DNA from: Peronospora farinosa
Taxonomy: Eukaryota; Oomycota; Peronosporomycetes; Peronosporales; Peronosporaceae
Direction of reading: 5' to 3'
Assembly (NCBI GenBank): GCA_947646735.1
Contig: CANTFK010000210.1
Span: forward strand, 1 to 64,000
DNA: 64,000 bases
Part shown: piece by piece, positions 48,281-59,745 of the stretch
Layout: every line of letters begins with the position of its first letter
Position numbering within the stretch: the stretch's first letter is position 1
Translations under genes and position numbers: made by a program
Notes under the pieces: generated by a model
Seen by the model: the letters and a program-made list of their open reading frames with translations, nothing else
Databases searched by the model: none
What the model was told of the DNA's origin: nothing

Positions 48281-48299
48281 GGACTACGAAGTGCTACCA
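48281..48299 (-). other. Primer-binding site of element C
   Basis: TGGTAGCACTTCGTAGTCC lies 2 nt inside the LTR end. TGGTAGCA is complementary to the 3' end of the eukaryotic initiator methionine tRNA (TGCTACCA), so that tRNA is the likely primer; the match does not extend beyond about eight bases. Confidence 0.55.
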
Positions 48300-48301
48300 G
48301 G

Positions 48302-48617
48302 TGTAACGGGCTAAGGACCCTTACCGTCTTACACTAAAAGGGCGTTGAGGAAACGCTCTTAATTAACTCGTAAATATAACTCTGCTTTTATTTTTGTTTT
48401 TTTTAATTCGCAGTAAGTGCGAATATGTTCCCTAGCTCATGGGAACCACTCAATATGGAAGTCAATTTATATTGGCTAATTATTGGGTCTGGCACCCCAA
48501 TAATAAACCAATCATAAAATGACGCGCAGTATCCGCTAATCTGATACTGCCCTATGCCTAGTTATGTAAGTATGTATTATTCCTATAACTACCTATGTAT
48601 TAGGTTGCCCCATTGCA
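48302..48617 (-). repeat. 5' LTR of element C
   Basis: Minus strand: starts TGCAATGGGGCAACC, ends CGTTACA. Both ends match the LTR of element D (starts TGTAAGGGGGTGAGCC, ends CGTTACA). It is 316 bp against 444 bp in D, so one has an internal indel. Confidence 0.7.
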
Positions 48618-49988
48618 GTTCGTCTCGAGTAGCATCACCTCAAGGCCTGCTACAGGAAGCGGTCTCTATAAGGGGAAAGAAGAAAAAGGGTCCAAGGGTT
48701 AAGATGCCGTTAACCACTGAAGGTGTACGCAGTGCCAGATGCATCGCTCTCGACTCATTGGATCGAGCACAAGCAATTTTGGTCCCGAGTGAAGTATATT
48801 CATTCGTAGACCATCAAGTTCCATACAAAGATTAAGTCTAAAAGTCTTTTGCGTCAACCGAGGAGCAAGGCCAGTCAATTCGACGGGTACACAAGGTGAT
48901 ACCCAAGGTTAACACGACACGGTATCGGGGTAACCCCTCCGTAAGTCGGCAGTCCGGCGCTGTGTGTATTTGTGGATCTTCTCGTTGCTCGTGAATCCAC
49001 TCAAAGGCTCTCTTGTCGTCTCGGTGGACGATAGGATACCGAGTGGACATGATCCTGTTGAAGGCTAAAGTCCTCCTGTTCTTCTGCCGAGATTGCTTGA
49101 TCAAGCGTCTGCAATTCCAAGCGGAACAGGTCGGCTTGACGGGATCATCCGTCAGTCCATTGATAAACAAATACAGTAATTTGTGTCTGTTCTTTAAAGG
49201 GGTTTAGCACCATACAACTGACGAGATATCGTGCGTACTGGGCGTAAGCTTGTATGTCACGCTTTCCCTGTTTCAAATTCAAGAGCTCAGCTCAAGCCCT
49301 GAATTCGGCGCGAGGCGGTTCGAACGTGTTTTGAGCCGCGCCTTGAAGACATTATACAGTGTGAAAACGTATGGGTTATGCAGCTTGAGACTTAAGGCCA
49401 AGGCTTTTGCACGTCCAGACAAGTTCGGCATAGTGAACGCGACCTTCATCGCATCGTCATCGATGAGACGATCCTCAATGGCATCGACGAGCTCGGCGAA
49501 CTAATTCATCAAAGAGTTACTTTGACTCCTTTGTACTTGCAGACATCAATTTTTATAAGTGTCCGATTGGCGCATATGCGTTGGCCCGGCATCAGCAGCA
49601 CCACCTGCTTGCTGTTATCTCAACAAACCAGACTGTTGAAAATACTGCCACATCACCAAGTCAGCTTGTTGAGCGCGTTGCTTTCTCAACAGGTGAGTCG
49701 GTCGATCACCTTGCTCTTGAAGGAAGGTAAGCATTTTCATCGTTTCGTCAAGCTCACGTTGAATGAACCTGGCGATGGTTGCATGGTTGCTAATCTTAAA
49801 CTAGAGAGAGAGCAACATGGCTGCGAATGCGGCAACGCCAACGATTGCATCCATACGCTGCACCGCTTGCCATTCGAGATCACCCAAATGTGGAAAGTCT
49901 TCACGCGATGCGTGATGACATTCCACATCCGCTGGTTCCATAGCGGATGAGTCGTTGGTCGCTGAAAGTACCACGAAGTGCTACCAGG
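48618..49988 (-). pseudogene. Element D gag, interrupted by LTR "E" and by element C
   Basis: The minus strand after the primer-binding site at 49,971-49,986 reads FPHLGDLEWQAVQRMDAIVG, parallel to element C gag. Near 49,340-49,500 it carries the capsid-like DAIEDRLIDDDAMKVAFTM and NLSGRAKALALSLKLHNPYV, then LFINGLTDDPVK near 49,150. Several stops are present. The gag text stops at 49,004, where LTR E begins, resumes for about 30 bp (48,618-48,647), and is then cut by the LTR of element C. Confidence 0.7.
48648..49003 (-). mobile_element. Solo-type LTR "E" in element D gag
   Basis: Minus strand TGAGTGGATTC…CTTCCTGTAGCA, matching the LTR at 28,825-29,158 throughout. A direct repeat AAGGC flanks it (48,642-48,646 and 49,004-49,008); the exact edge is uncertain by one base. 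Confidence 0.75.
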
Positions 49989-50432
49989 TGTAACGAGGCA
50001 CCCTTTGACGATACTGATAACAGTATAGTCTACCTACACTGATGACAGGTAAGCAGGTACCTCAAAACCTTACGTACACGGACGGAGACAGAGGAAGTTA
50101 TACGACTATGTGATGAGCTTAGTTGTAAGAAAATAGAGAGCTGTATGTAATACAGTTAAACAGATTAATCTGTTTTAACCTGTGTTAGCTATATAAAACT
50201 ACAACCATGTATGTTAACAACTTGCCATATATCTATTACGCACGTCCATTGTTATTGGTCAGCGCATTGATTAATTCAATGACCTATATCAACCAATTAG
50301 AGAACATCTCCAACTTCATGGAGTTGCAAGAACAATATTATAAGAAAACATAAATAGTATTTAGGTATAATCATATTCTTAAAGGCAGTTCATATAAGTG
50401 TCATTATTATGTAATGGGCTCACCCCCTTACA
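49989..50432 (-). repeat. 5' LTR of element D
   Basis: It borders the primer-binding site (CCACGAAGTGCTACCA, 49,971-49,986). On the minus strand it starts TGTAAGGGGGTGAGCC and ends CGTTACA, the same ends as the LTR of element C. Near 50,181-50,206 it holds the promoter-like TATATAAAAC on the plus strand. Confidence 0.65.
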
Positions 50433-50800
50433 TAATTGCACTTTAAAAGTCGTAATACATTATCTGATTTGAATGACAGCACCGACCTATATGGAGGAAG
50501 ACGAACGTAAAACATTGATAAAGACAGTGACCTACATGTTTTGCCACGCATAGAATGGCCACTTAACACATGCATATCCTCAAAATGACTTGCATCCATT
50601 ATGAGCATTCACGTATTTGTTATAAGTTGTCTATGTAAAGTATATAAATGCTTAAAGCAAAGTGCAAAGCATTATGTAGTCCGCAATCTCCTTGTATCCT
50701 TAACTGTGTTTCACTCAACTGAACACCAATTCACTTCGGCCAATCAACGAAAGTGCAATCAAGAGTCTATCCAGCCCACACCTGAGTGAAGAGACGAACT
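50433..50800. other. No gene seen
   Basis: Outer flank of the element D LTR. No convincing frame or repeat. Confidence 0.45.
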
Positions 50801-50840
50801 CGTTACTTGAAACTCGAGAAGCAGGACTGTTTCAAATTGT

Positions 50841-51826
50841 TCAGTGGACAATCTTCTCTGCGAGTCTTTGAACTTGCGCATAAACCTTGGTCTTTTCCTT
50901 CCATTCAACAGGAATGGCATCACCACCTTGCATGGCTGCAGTGACAGCTCCAATAGCGATGGCGCGGCTGCAGTTGTCCCCACCCGCCAACATGTTAGCT
51001 CGCAACGCTTCCACAAAACCGGCGGAGGTCAGCAGCACAAACAAAGACCCTTGTAGCGCACCAGGCAACGAGCACGATTTGCCAAAATGAGCGATAGCTG
51101 CTGTGGCGTCAGAAAAGGTCTTTGCATCTACTGCATCAATGACTTGCTGAATAGATGTTGCACTGTGTCAGTACCAATTGCTTCGTTGAACGGAAGTGCC
51201 TTTATAGCGTCAGAGATGGCGACTCCTTGCACAACCTACTGAAGTAGCAGTGCCGTGGCTACCGCCGCGTTTTCCGCCTCCGCTCCGATCTCGTGCACAT
51301 GCACAGCCTCGCGTATCTTTTGCAGCAATAGCGATGAGTCCTCATAATAGGTTGCAACCAGAATGGGTGCCTTGATGCCGCCGTGTAGATCCTTGCTGGG
51401 AGATGCCAGGTCAGGGTACTTATTGCCGGCGTCACCTTTGATAATCATTTCCTTGAAGACGCTGTTCAGTCTACCCGTGTAAGTCTTAGCAGCATGGTAG
51501 GACGTCATAGCAAACTTCTCCGGCACGAACTCACCCCGTTCCGCCACGTCCTGCAGTAAGGGCAGAATCTCGTCCCCATACGGCGACAAGGCGCCGCTTT
51601 CGTACGAGTAGAAGGGGCAAGACGGCGGCTCATAGAACTCGGGGCCAGCCGAGCCATGCGCCACTGCGAGCTGCTTCATCTTTTCATCGTCATAGATCCA
51701 GTGTAGCCCCATCGTCGCAGCATCGGCCACGAAGCCACCGGTGACAGCAGCTAACGCGCGCTGTTTGTTTGTGTGAGCTCCACCTCGACTTCGTAATCCG
51801 TTGATCGGGTCCTTTTGAGCAGTCAC
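50841..51826 (-). pseudogene. ADP-ribosylglycohydrolase / J1-crystallin family pseudogene
   Basis: The minus-strand frame 51,236-51,826 encodes the amino-terminal half: GGFVADAATMGLHWIYDDEK, which corresponds to the first metal-binding helix region, then RLNSVFKEMIIKGDAGNKYP and DLHGGIKAPILV. An in-frame TAG follows AVATALLLQ. Similar-looking sequence (GVAISDAIKALPFNEA) continues, then a shift of frame near 51,165. The last part (to TGA at 50,841-50,843) ends LPGALQGSLFVLL and NMLAGGDNCSRAIAIGAV, matching the family's distal GGD motif. The first codon of the frame is GTG and no ATG precedes the domain, so the 5' end is also missing. Family members remove ADP-ribose or act as lens J1 crystallins. 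A missed intron around the TAG is possible, but the shift and the missing start favour a pseudogene. Confidence 0.75.
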
Positions 51827-51995
51827 ATTCGCCCCCTCATCAAGCAGTCAGCCCAACCCCTTGCAGAGATTAAGTAGCCAAGACGCACCTTCGTGTAGTA
51901 CGCAAAAAATGGGATAGAGAAGAAACCAACGGCGACGATAATGGCATATCTCACAACAATCTTGCGCGCGTCTTAGCCTCAGTATCGACGGACAT
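51823..51995 (-). pseudogene. Short frameshifted frame with a membrane segment
   Basis: An ATG at 51,995 begins MSVDTEAKTRAR. After a one-base shift near 51,962 the sequence continues KIVVRYAIIVAVGFFSIPF, a hydrophobic segment long enough to span a membrane, then AYYTKVRLGYLISARG and a stop at 51,823-51,825. This abuts the first codon of the glycohydrolase frame. It may be a small membrane protein or a lost amino-terminal anchor of the downstream pseudogene. The family is not recognised. Confidence 0.3.
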
Positions 51996-53941
51996 GGATA
52001 CACTACAAAGTTTTACACTAATTGCAATTGACCGTAAATAGGTGGATGATAACTATTAAGGTTCGGACTGATCCTACCTATCGTTCCATCAGTTCCGATT
52101 CTAGACGCACCTCATTTTTAACTTCCAATTCAGTACGTCTGCCCTATCTGGCTGTCGTGGCGCCAGCGCCGATCCGGACTGGGATCTGTCGACGGGTACG
52201 GGCCAAGGTCGGCGCATGGAGAGTTCTACTGGATCAAGCACGGACGAACGAATACTGTAGACAAGAGCATTCCAATAGGAAGCACGCTGTATGGCAACGT
52301 TTGGCGTTTACATACTCCTCGGAGACAAGTAGACACTAGTGTCTATCTACTGCTTGACAGATGAAAAGCTGTGTGACGGTGCGCTGTAGATGCATTAGCT
52401 ATTCAGCTTTCTGTCTTTGTTCTAGCTGTATCAATGAAAAAGCAGAGGGAGTAGGAAAGGCAACAATATAGCGTCGTACATTCAAGAGGGCTTTGTAAAA
52501 AATATGGCCCCATCCAACTCATCGATTTTGTGCGGATAGGAATAGCAAAAGGAAACAGAAAGCACCACAAACGCGGTAGAGGCTCATTAGTGAAGCATCG
52601 AGGTAGATCGAGAGACGAGGGCGCTACGTGTTGCTAGTGCGGATTCTTTCTTAGAGAACGCTTTCGTTGCGGCGTAGCATTGTACTAACTGCTAAAGTTA
52701 TTATGTTTGGACTTATCGTGGGTGGAATTGCTCGACACCTTCCGGCGACTAAGCACAGCAGTGGCGCTATTTAAAAAAGTGAATAAATTTACCTGATAAG
52801 GGATCATAGTGGTGAGTATCGTCGCTAGGGATTAGGAGACGAATTTTTTAGACATCAGAACGCCTCGGGATATTGACTGCAAGGGCTGCGTCACAGTCTT
52901 TCATAGGCGAGGGCAGCGCACTCGATAGGCACCAATCGTTCAGCATCTCAAATCAATTTTACACACTGACCTCGAAGATGATGCCATCAACTTATAGGTA
53001 TTTGCGGATCCTAAATATCGGTCTCTCGGAGTTGCATCAGTTTCATTGTGACAATTACATCATCTTCCAAATATCTATCTCCAAGAAATGCCAATAGTTG
53101 CAAAAACGATGCCGCTCGGTTGTGCGAAATACAGGAGGCTCCCAATATCTTTTTCTGAGTCATTGATCGCATCGGTACTGTATGATTCTTGATCGTGAAG
53201 GCTTCGAAGCACGATTGCCATTAATGGTCGAAGGAAGAAAATGTAAAGGAAAGTGGGACATTCCATCGAATAGCTTTTGTTTCTAGCAAGATCGTAGTGG
53301 GTGTTTCTGCACAACGTCTAATCTATAACGAAAACTTTCTATCGGTAAAGCAATGCACGCTGCAAAATTGACAACTAATGTATGGCTGGGCTCGTGACTG
53401 TATTTCACGCTCATTTATTCGTGCTTCTGACCTCGCGATGCAGCATAAGCTCACCATGTCAGCGCTGATGCCGGCGGTGGGCTATTCTTACGCTTCATCC
53501 GATTGAAGGCATCTCGCTCTCATGACGTTGACTTCACTTCTGCCGTTGCTAGCTGTAGCACTGTAGAAACTGGCTTCCGTTTTCGCTTGAGCTATATATT
53601 GTTGTTGAATCGGGTGAGCAAAGTTCTACAAATAGTTTGGAGCACCTGTAACGTATAGATTACCATTTTTCTACTATGATATTGCACACGTTTATAGGGG
53701 TGCATTTGTGCGACAAAGCTTTATTATTGAGAAAATTTGCAGCTCTGACTCAGATTCCGGTATTCCGTTAAAGCGTTTAAACGGAACCGGTAAAAACAGA
53801 TGTAACCGGTCACCGAACCGTTGAAAATGTCTGCTTTTGGCAGCCACCACCAATGACCGCTCAAACATTTTAGAGACTTACAATTGAAATTTCTACCGAG
53901 ATTGGAAGTAAAAAACATGAGGTGCGTCGTGGAGAAACTTC
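51996..53941. other. Intergenic stretch, no recognised gene
   Basis: Contains a minus-strand frame at 53,075-53,314 (79 codons, ATG; includes LRPLMAIVLRSLHDQESYS). It continues in a shifted frame as LAFLGDRYLEDDVIVTMKL. This may be a gene remnant, but it is not recognised. No ubiquitin-like exon for the eS30 exon downstream could be found here. Confidence 0.4.
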
Positions 53942-54033
53942 TTGACCGTTTGTTCAGGACGTGCAGCATTTATTCAGTATATTAACTCATTTGTTTGTAT
54001 GTTTTTGCATTATGCTCTGTCTGTTTTTCGTAG

Positions 54034-54295
54034 CTACAGCAACATCGTCATTGAGAACACGTCCACGCTGGACTTGTCCCTCCGCCTGCGTGGTGGTGGT
54101 AAGGTCCACGGTTCGTTGGCACGTGCCGGTAAGGTGAAGGGTCAGACCCCCAAGGTTGCGAAGCAGGAGGAATCGAAGAAGGCGCTAACGGGCCGCGCTA
54201 AGAAGCGCTGGCAGTACAACCGCCGCTTTGTGAATGTCACGGCGGGCATTGGTGGCAAGAAGTTGGGCCCCAACTCGAACGCGCCCAAGCAGTAA
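54034..54295 (+). pseudogene. Terminal exon of ubiquitin-like/ribosomal protein eS30 fusion gene
   Basis: After a splice-acceptor-like pyrimidine tract (CTGTTTTTCGTAG, AG at 54,032-54,033) the exon reads [16 protein letters not shown], the end of a ubiquitin-fold domain with its di-Gly processing site. Directly after it comes 64-residue eS30 (54,101-54,292; [20 protein letters not shown] … [10 protein letters not shown]), a component of the 40S small ribosomal subunit released by cleavage after Gly-Gly. The eS30 part is full length and undamaged. The first about 55 residues of the ubiquitin-like domain are not visible in the 1.7 kb upstream. It is therefore either a 5'-truncated copy or a gene with a distant first exon. 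Confidence 0.7.
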
Positions 54296-54402
54296 GCAGA
54301 CAATTAGTCAGCTGGGAGCAGTTGGTGGAAACGAAGCACACATGATTAGGTTGATGTCAATGACGACGACGCAGGTTTAGCTCATCTCCCCCGGATTGCA
54401 GG

Positions 54403-54700
54403 TATCATTGTGTTCGCTCGTTGTGATGGTGGTGATGCTGCTTCTTGTGGTGAGGTGGACATGGTAATCCTGCTGTCTTCAGGTAGTCGTTGATTTCTCG
54501 GAAAACGTCATGGCTTTGGCGCTCTCCCATATTCCAAAATCGATATGTTAAATTCAACGCTGTCTCCGTTTCGCTCGGGTTTGATGTTGCTTTTTTGCAA
54601 TGACATGAGTCTTTGTCGAGTTTCATCGATGTTTATGCAGCGGTCACTTGTCTTCATGCTCAAGCGCAGGCGCATGGCTCCTTTTCTAGGTTTTATTTGT
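54403..54700 (-). other. Possible small gene remnant with His-rich tail
   Basis: Two minus-strand frames overlap. One (54,405-54,626) ends SHDVFREINDYLKTAGL with a tail of five histidines. The other, too short to be listed among long frames, reads MRLRLSMKTSDRCINIDETR from an ATG at about 54,675 and ends at about 54,506. They could be one frameshifted gene. Not recognised. Confidence 0.2.
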
Positions 54701-56070
54701 ATTAGCTATATCATCAGGTTGACTGCCTGTGCCGGGTCTCGGGGGTATATTTCTTGTGAAGGGTATTCCATGTACAGCGATGAATCAGCAGGGTATGCGG
54801 AGGAGTCTAAAGTTGATTGCGACGGTGACGGCGAAGATGTGAGTGCAAAAGTGCCGATATTGTTGATGTGTGTGAGGTTACTGAGAAACGGTCAAAGACG
54901 CAGATTCAGCCTAAGGACTCATGCACGTACAAGAAAGAAGACGAAGAATGGTACAGTGTCGACTTATGGGCGACTTGAAGAAAAGAACGAAAAGAAATGA
55001 CCTTTTGTTGAGCTCTCTTTGATGGCTAAGGTACCATTATACAATTGCTCTGCCATGAGCAAAATGTATACTCTGCTGACAACGCGTGAGGGTATGACTT
55101 CGATGACGTCTCCTTCGAAGAGTAGGGTTGCCACTCATTGAGTCAGCAGACTGAAAGCCCAAAAAAATTTGCGTCAGTTTAAATTAATTGAGAGCATGAG
55201 TCCAATCTGGTAAGCTTTGTCAACCATTTTTTTTAGCAAAAAACTTGCTGGTTGCTATAAAGCTTTCTTGCTGTGATGGTGGTTTTATATCACAAGTAAA
55301 TGTGCTGTCGACAATTAGCCCATGTGAATTTGGTAGTCGTAAACTAAGCTTGACGCGGCAACTACTACAATGTCACACAAATAGTGATCGCGATGATAGA
55401 TTAAGATTTTCATGACTTGGTGAATTTGAGTTGGTATATACTCCGCTCACACTCCCCTCACATGTGTAAGTTAGCTTGTCGGCATGCCATGAACGGTTTC
55501 GAAATTATTTTTGACGGATATCTGCATTGTTGTTGATGACATCTAGTCTCTTTATTGACAATGTTTGGATGCCCTTTTTGCATTAGCCAAGAGCTATGTT
55601 TTCACCTGATGCATTACTTGACGTGCAAACACGTCCTCTACCTTGTCGTATTACATTATGCCTGAATACCTCATATATGTTGCCGTTTAGAAACGGTACG
55701 CAGAATCGCATTATGATCAGGCGACGTGTAGCTCTCGATAGAAACGTTATGCTGCTTAGTACGAGCTCAGTGTAAAACGTTGTTACAATATAACGTTTAT
55801 GTCATAGTACTAATTTTAAGAATACGTGTTAATTATTTGTGCGAATTGATTTTAAATGATTGTAGCCTCATTCGCTTTACTTTATTAATTATAAGATAAC
55901 TCTGTGACTTTCCACTCAAAAGTTTATAAATACCAAGTAGATTTCTAGTCTTGGCAGCCATACATGTGCATTCTACCGCCACTGCTTATAATAAAACCAT
56001 CAGATTAATCTTGTTGTGTTGTCCATGTAACGGAGGAGGTAAATTATCCGTATGTTTCTATCACATCCCA
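54701..56070. other. No recognised gene
   Basis: Only unconvincing frames; the plus-strand 151-codon frame at 54,545-55,000 has no recognisable domain. Confidence 0.4.
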
Positions 56071-56875
56071 TATATTGCACATTGATCAAATACGAAGGTC
56101 CTTGAGCGTGGTGGCTACTGACTTCAAGACACTGCACTTACCACAGATGATCTTACTGTATCTTCAACAGCGCAATACAAACGCTCATCCTTGGACAAGA
56201 AGGACCCAGGCAGTGGCGCGGGTGCTGACAACGCGGCCGCCCCAACCAGCGACTTTTGGTCTTTCACTACCGTGCTTCTGTCGCACGTGCGCGGCGAGTC
56301 GGCCGAGAAGTCCTTGCAGTGGGTCGCCTACTGGGCACGGGTAGGGGGGACACCTTGCCTTCGTCGAAAAGGCCAGCGAAGCAACAGCAACAACAGCAGC
56401 ACACGCAGAGACAGCAGCCCAAACTCAAGGTCAGCAACCACATCTTCTTACGATAAATGTCGCGTGCAGATAACAACTGAACACGACCGTGGGTCTGCCG
56501 CGCAAAAGCGATGATTGATGCGCGACGATTGATGCGCCAGACGAGTAGTAAGGATCATTGGTTTAGTGTGTACATACATAATTCAAGTCAAATATACTTC
56601 AACATAGAAATTGGGTATCGTAATGGTCGTGATGATTGCTAGCGACCAATGCTCGCGTAGACAGCGGCGTTGGCTCGTACGGTTTAATCACTCTCTTATA
56701 CTTTTGTGTGCCTAAATTCTCACTACTTTGCGATGACGTCGGCAAACTCTTGCGCGCGTCGAGCGAGCGCGTATGATCTCACCCCGATTCGCGGCCGACA
56801 GCTGTCAGCTCAAAGCAGTCGCAGTCACAAGCTTTTTTACGAGAACAGGCCGTTCTTTTGATTTCATCCACGACA
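56071..56875 (+). pseudogene. Rearranged partial copy of the START/FYVE gene
   Basis: Two pieces of the gene at 61,145 are joined in opposite orientations. Bases 56,071-56,180 match the reverse complement of the FYVE-finger coding region at about 62,020-62,130 (shared TTGAGCGTGGTG and ACTGACTTMAAGACACTGCA-type blocks). From 56,190 the sequence matches the gene's 3' end in direct orientation: LDKKDPGSGAGA, LLSHVRGESAEKS, then the CAG-rich tract and the 3' flank (AAGCGATGATTGATGCGCGA, TCAAGTCAAATATACTTCAA) to about 56,870. No START domain is present. The combined frame cannot encode the parent protein. Confidence 0.75.
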
Positions 56876-59740
56876 TCACATTTGCTTTTAACTTTGCCTT
56901 GCATGTTTGCTCTGCATATAAGCGACTGCTTTGCTTTTTCTCCCGCCATGGATGCGACGTGCTTTTGTTAAACCGTGGAGCTACCCTTGCTTCCTACAAG
57001 AACGTGAACGTCGGGAGGAAGCCACAAATTAATGCATGGTGACAAATCGTAATTGGCTTTTCGTGACGGTGTGTGTGTTGATTGAACAAAAGACGATCCC
57101 AATTGAGTCATAAACCCACTGTTGGGTTATTACATGGTATCGGTTTAGCATCTACGCACCTTTTGCATTCTGCTAACGCGGAACGGTGTTACAGCTTTCA
57201 ATCCGTAAATTACCCGGTGGTAGTTTTTGACTTCGTTCTCAATCTACTGAATTGGTCTAGGTCCGTTTTCAAAAGGGCCACATGGTAAGCTACACAACGA
57301 AAGCAACAACCCATCAAAGCCACTAAACGATGTCTGATCCAAGGCCTCCAATAATATTGTTAATGGAGTGACCGAGAAGTTTTGCTACGTTGCGACTCGG
57401 TCTTCTTTCTTAAGCCAAAAGATGAAGCGGATCTCACAATTTCAGCAAAGACACAATTTCGCTCCAGGAGAGACCATCGACTGCCATCCGAATCTTGTAC
57501 TCTTCATCGTGGGGGGTGTGACGACAACTTTGCTGCGAGACATAATCATATCTTTCGTGGAAAACCACAGCATAATAATAAGCTGTAAAATTATTGTGAA
57601 TCTTTTCAGTACCCATTCTTCTTTAGTTGTATTGATTCTACCACGCACCCAAACATCACCTGTCCAATTTCGAATGCATGTGAGAAGGAGCAGGGTAGGT
57701 GAGAGTGTGAATCGCGTAAGCCGCGGCATGACAAGTGCGGCGGACGGTGTGGCTACGTCGCAAAACTTATTCGAAAGTGCCATCAGCTGGAACGCAAAAC
57801 ACTGGGAAAGACAGCAGCAGTATATGTGTCAAACTCTGATGCAGACTCAGTACAACTTGCGTGAATGTGATAGTACATATCTATAGGTATAAGTGAAATA
57901 GGTTTTTTAGTGCAGCCTCGGTATACTATAACGAATGATCAAGTCAAATTGCAGCAATATTGCTGGCGCATTCTGTGGATGCACAGCGACTAACTTTGTT
58001 TTAAGCTTTATGGCTTCAGTCAAAATTGGAATTTTCGTAATGGAGGAGCCATTTTACTCTAAAAGAGAAAAAGGTGAAGGAGCTCAGTCCTAATTCTCGG
58101 CGAAAAAAGTGGAAACTCGAAAGGAATGTAGTTTTATTATGCTAGTTTACGAGCTTCGATTTAATTTTATTCTAATGTTGTCATTTAGACGCTGAAAGGT
58201 TTTTCCATCAGCATAAACTGTCACACTTAGCACACTGTCCAGGTGAGTGTCGCGGTTTTGTAGGGTTAACAATACAGAGAAGAAAATATACACATTGCTG
58301 GGACACGACATCTTGTACTTCGTCACAAAAACAGCCGGATAAAAGTTGATACTCGTAAAACAGATGAAGAGCGCGTATTACGATCTTACGAAAGCTGCGC
58401 TTGCAGAACTCCTATCTCCTCGTTATTGTACTGCCATCTTCGCCGCCGTTAAGAAGCTGGGTTCTATGCGTGTCTTCTTTCTCTCATCAGCAACCTGCTT
58501 TGCAAGAACTCGCTTCCTCAAAGCAATGGGATCGTTAGGCCATTATTGGAATCGTCGTATCAACTATTTACCGCGTCCTTGTAGTGACGACGGATTTTGT
58601 TACATAGCCAGCACTTCGCATGATCGATCGAGCAGCGCTCGTAGAAAAGGTTGCTGTGAACGACTTCTTTCGCTCCGTTACAAACACGGTCACTTAGTCT
58701 TCCTACTGTAATTTGGGCTTAGTGGTAAATCCAGGAGCTTTTAACTACATGCTTCATCGTAAAGTAAGTGACTTCCGTGAAGTCATGCGCGTTCAATCTA
58801 TTGCTTTTACGATACACGCAGAAGGAGAATGTGTAGAGTATAGCATATCAGATACAGTGTATATATCGCATTCTGAGCCGACTTTGCTCAGCTTACAAGT
58901 CCATTACGTGTCAGTGCTAAGGGACTATGCCCAAAGGAAAACACCGCACCTCCTAGAACATCAGTTGAAGAGGTTCATGGAGTCAAGCGAAGGTTACATA
59001 GAGTGGGCATTAATTGTGGTAAAGATGTACCGCGTTTTTTGTAAACAATGAAGTCGGCACGATGATGTCAATCTGCGACTTTACTTGAAATAAGAAACAT
59101 CTGAAACCGTGCTATTTGTAAAAACCGCAATGTTTGTTCCGACACTTGATTGTTTTAAATGCAACACACACATGGCGTTGCGAACAGCTGTGCAAGAAAC
59201 ACAACTCAACTAGATATTGTCGTCAAGAATCTTGTTGACATTCTGAGAGTGGAATATGTGCTCCAGTAGCGAATCATGAAACACGGTGCTACTTTAACCC
59301 CTTCGAGACTATTTGGCCTGTTCTACACCCGGTTGCCACTCACAAGCCAGTTAGTTGCTAGATTGTTGAGATAGTATGAATTACACTCGTTGTGGTAGTA
59401 CTATCTCGTTCATAGGTATGGAGATCAACTTCGCCACGACTCTTTTAGCATACCCCGTATATGAATGCTCTGTTGAGTACAACATATTTTTACGTTGAAA
59501 GTCACGTTGCGGAGACGAATGAACTATGGTATGGGCAAGATTCCTTACGTTTAATTTCGGTGTATAGATGTAAGCATAAGGAGATCAAGTACGAGTAAGA
59601 TGACAATCTCACCAAATTACGTTTTGAACACTCCTCAATCTAAAAACTCGACACATTCACAACAGTATATACGGCATATTTGAATGCATGACTTGGTGTT
59701 CGTCTATGCCTACATCTATCTGATTATTCAAATTAGGATC
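56876..59740. other. Long stretch without a recognised gene
   Basis: Frames of 68-172 codons exist (57,368-57,886; 58,346-58,711; 58,713-59,051), but some start at GTG or TTG. None shows a known domain or clear coding character. Confidence 0.4.
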
Positions 59741-59745
59741 ATACG

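Larger units (their letters stand above)
43111..48617 (-). mobile_element. Gypsy LTR retrotransposon "C" (5' LTR to integrase)
   Basis: Minus strand: LTR 48,302-48,617, primer-binding site 48,281-48,299, gag 47.3-48.3 kb, protease about 47.0 kb, RT 44.8-46.1 kb, integrase 43.1-44.7 kb. No 3' LTR was found beyond the integrase; an 8-bp match to the LTR start (CCATTGCA, 43,102-43,109) is too short to count. The right flank is gag sequence of a relative (element D), so C seems to have inserted there. Confidence 0.85.

Noticed and set aside
48838..49170. 110-codon minus-strand frame as a protein gene
   Set aside because: It crosses the boundary between element D gag and LTR E, so it is a chance fusion.
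56267..56476. Cys-run protein on the minus strand
   Set aside because: The cysteine run is the complement of a CAG/CAA-rich tract in duplicated 3' flank sequence.
57368..57886. 172-codon plus-strand frame as a gene
   Set aside because: It starts at GTG, has no recognisable domain, and an equally long frame lies on the other strand; coding status cannot be supported.
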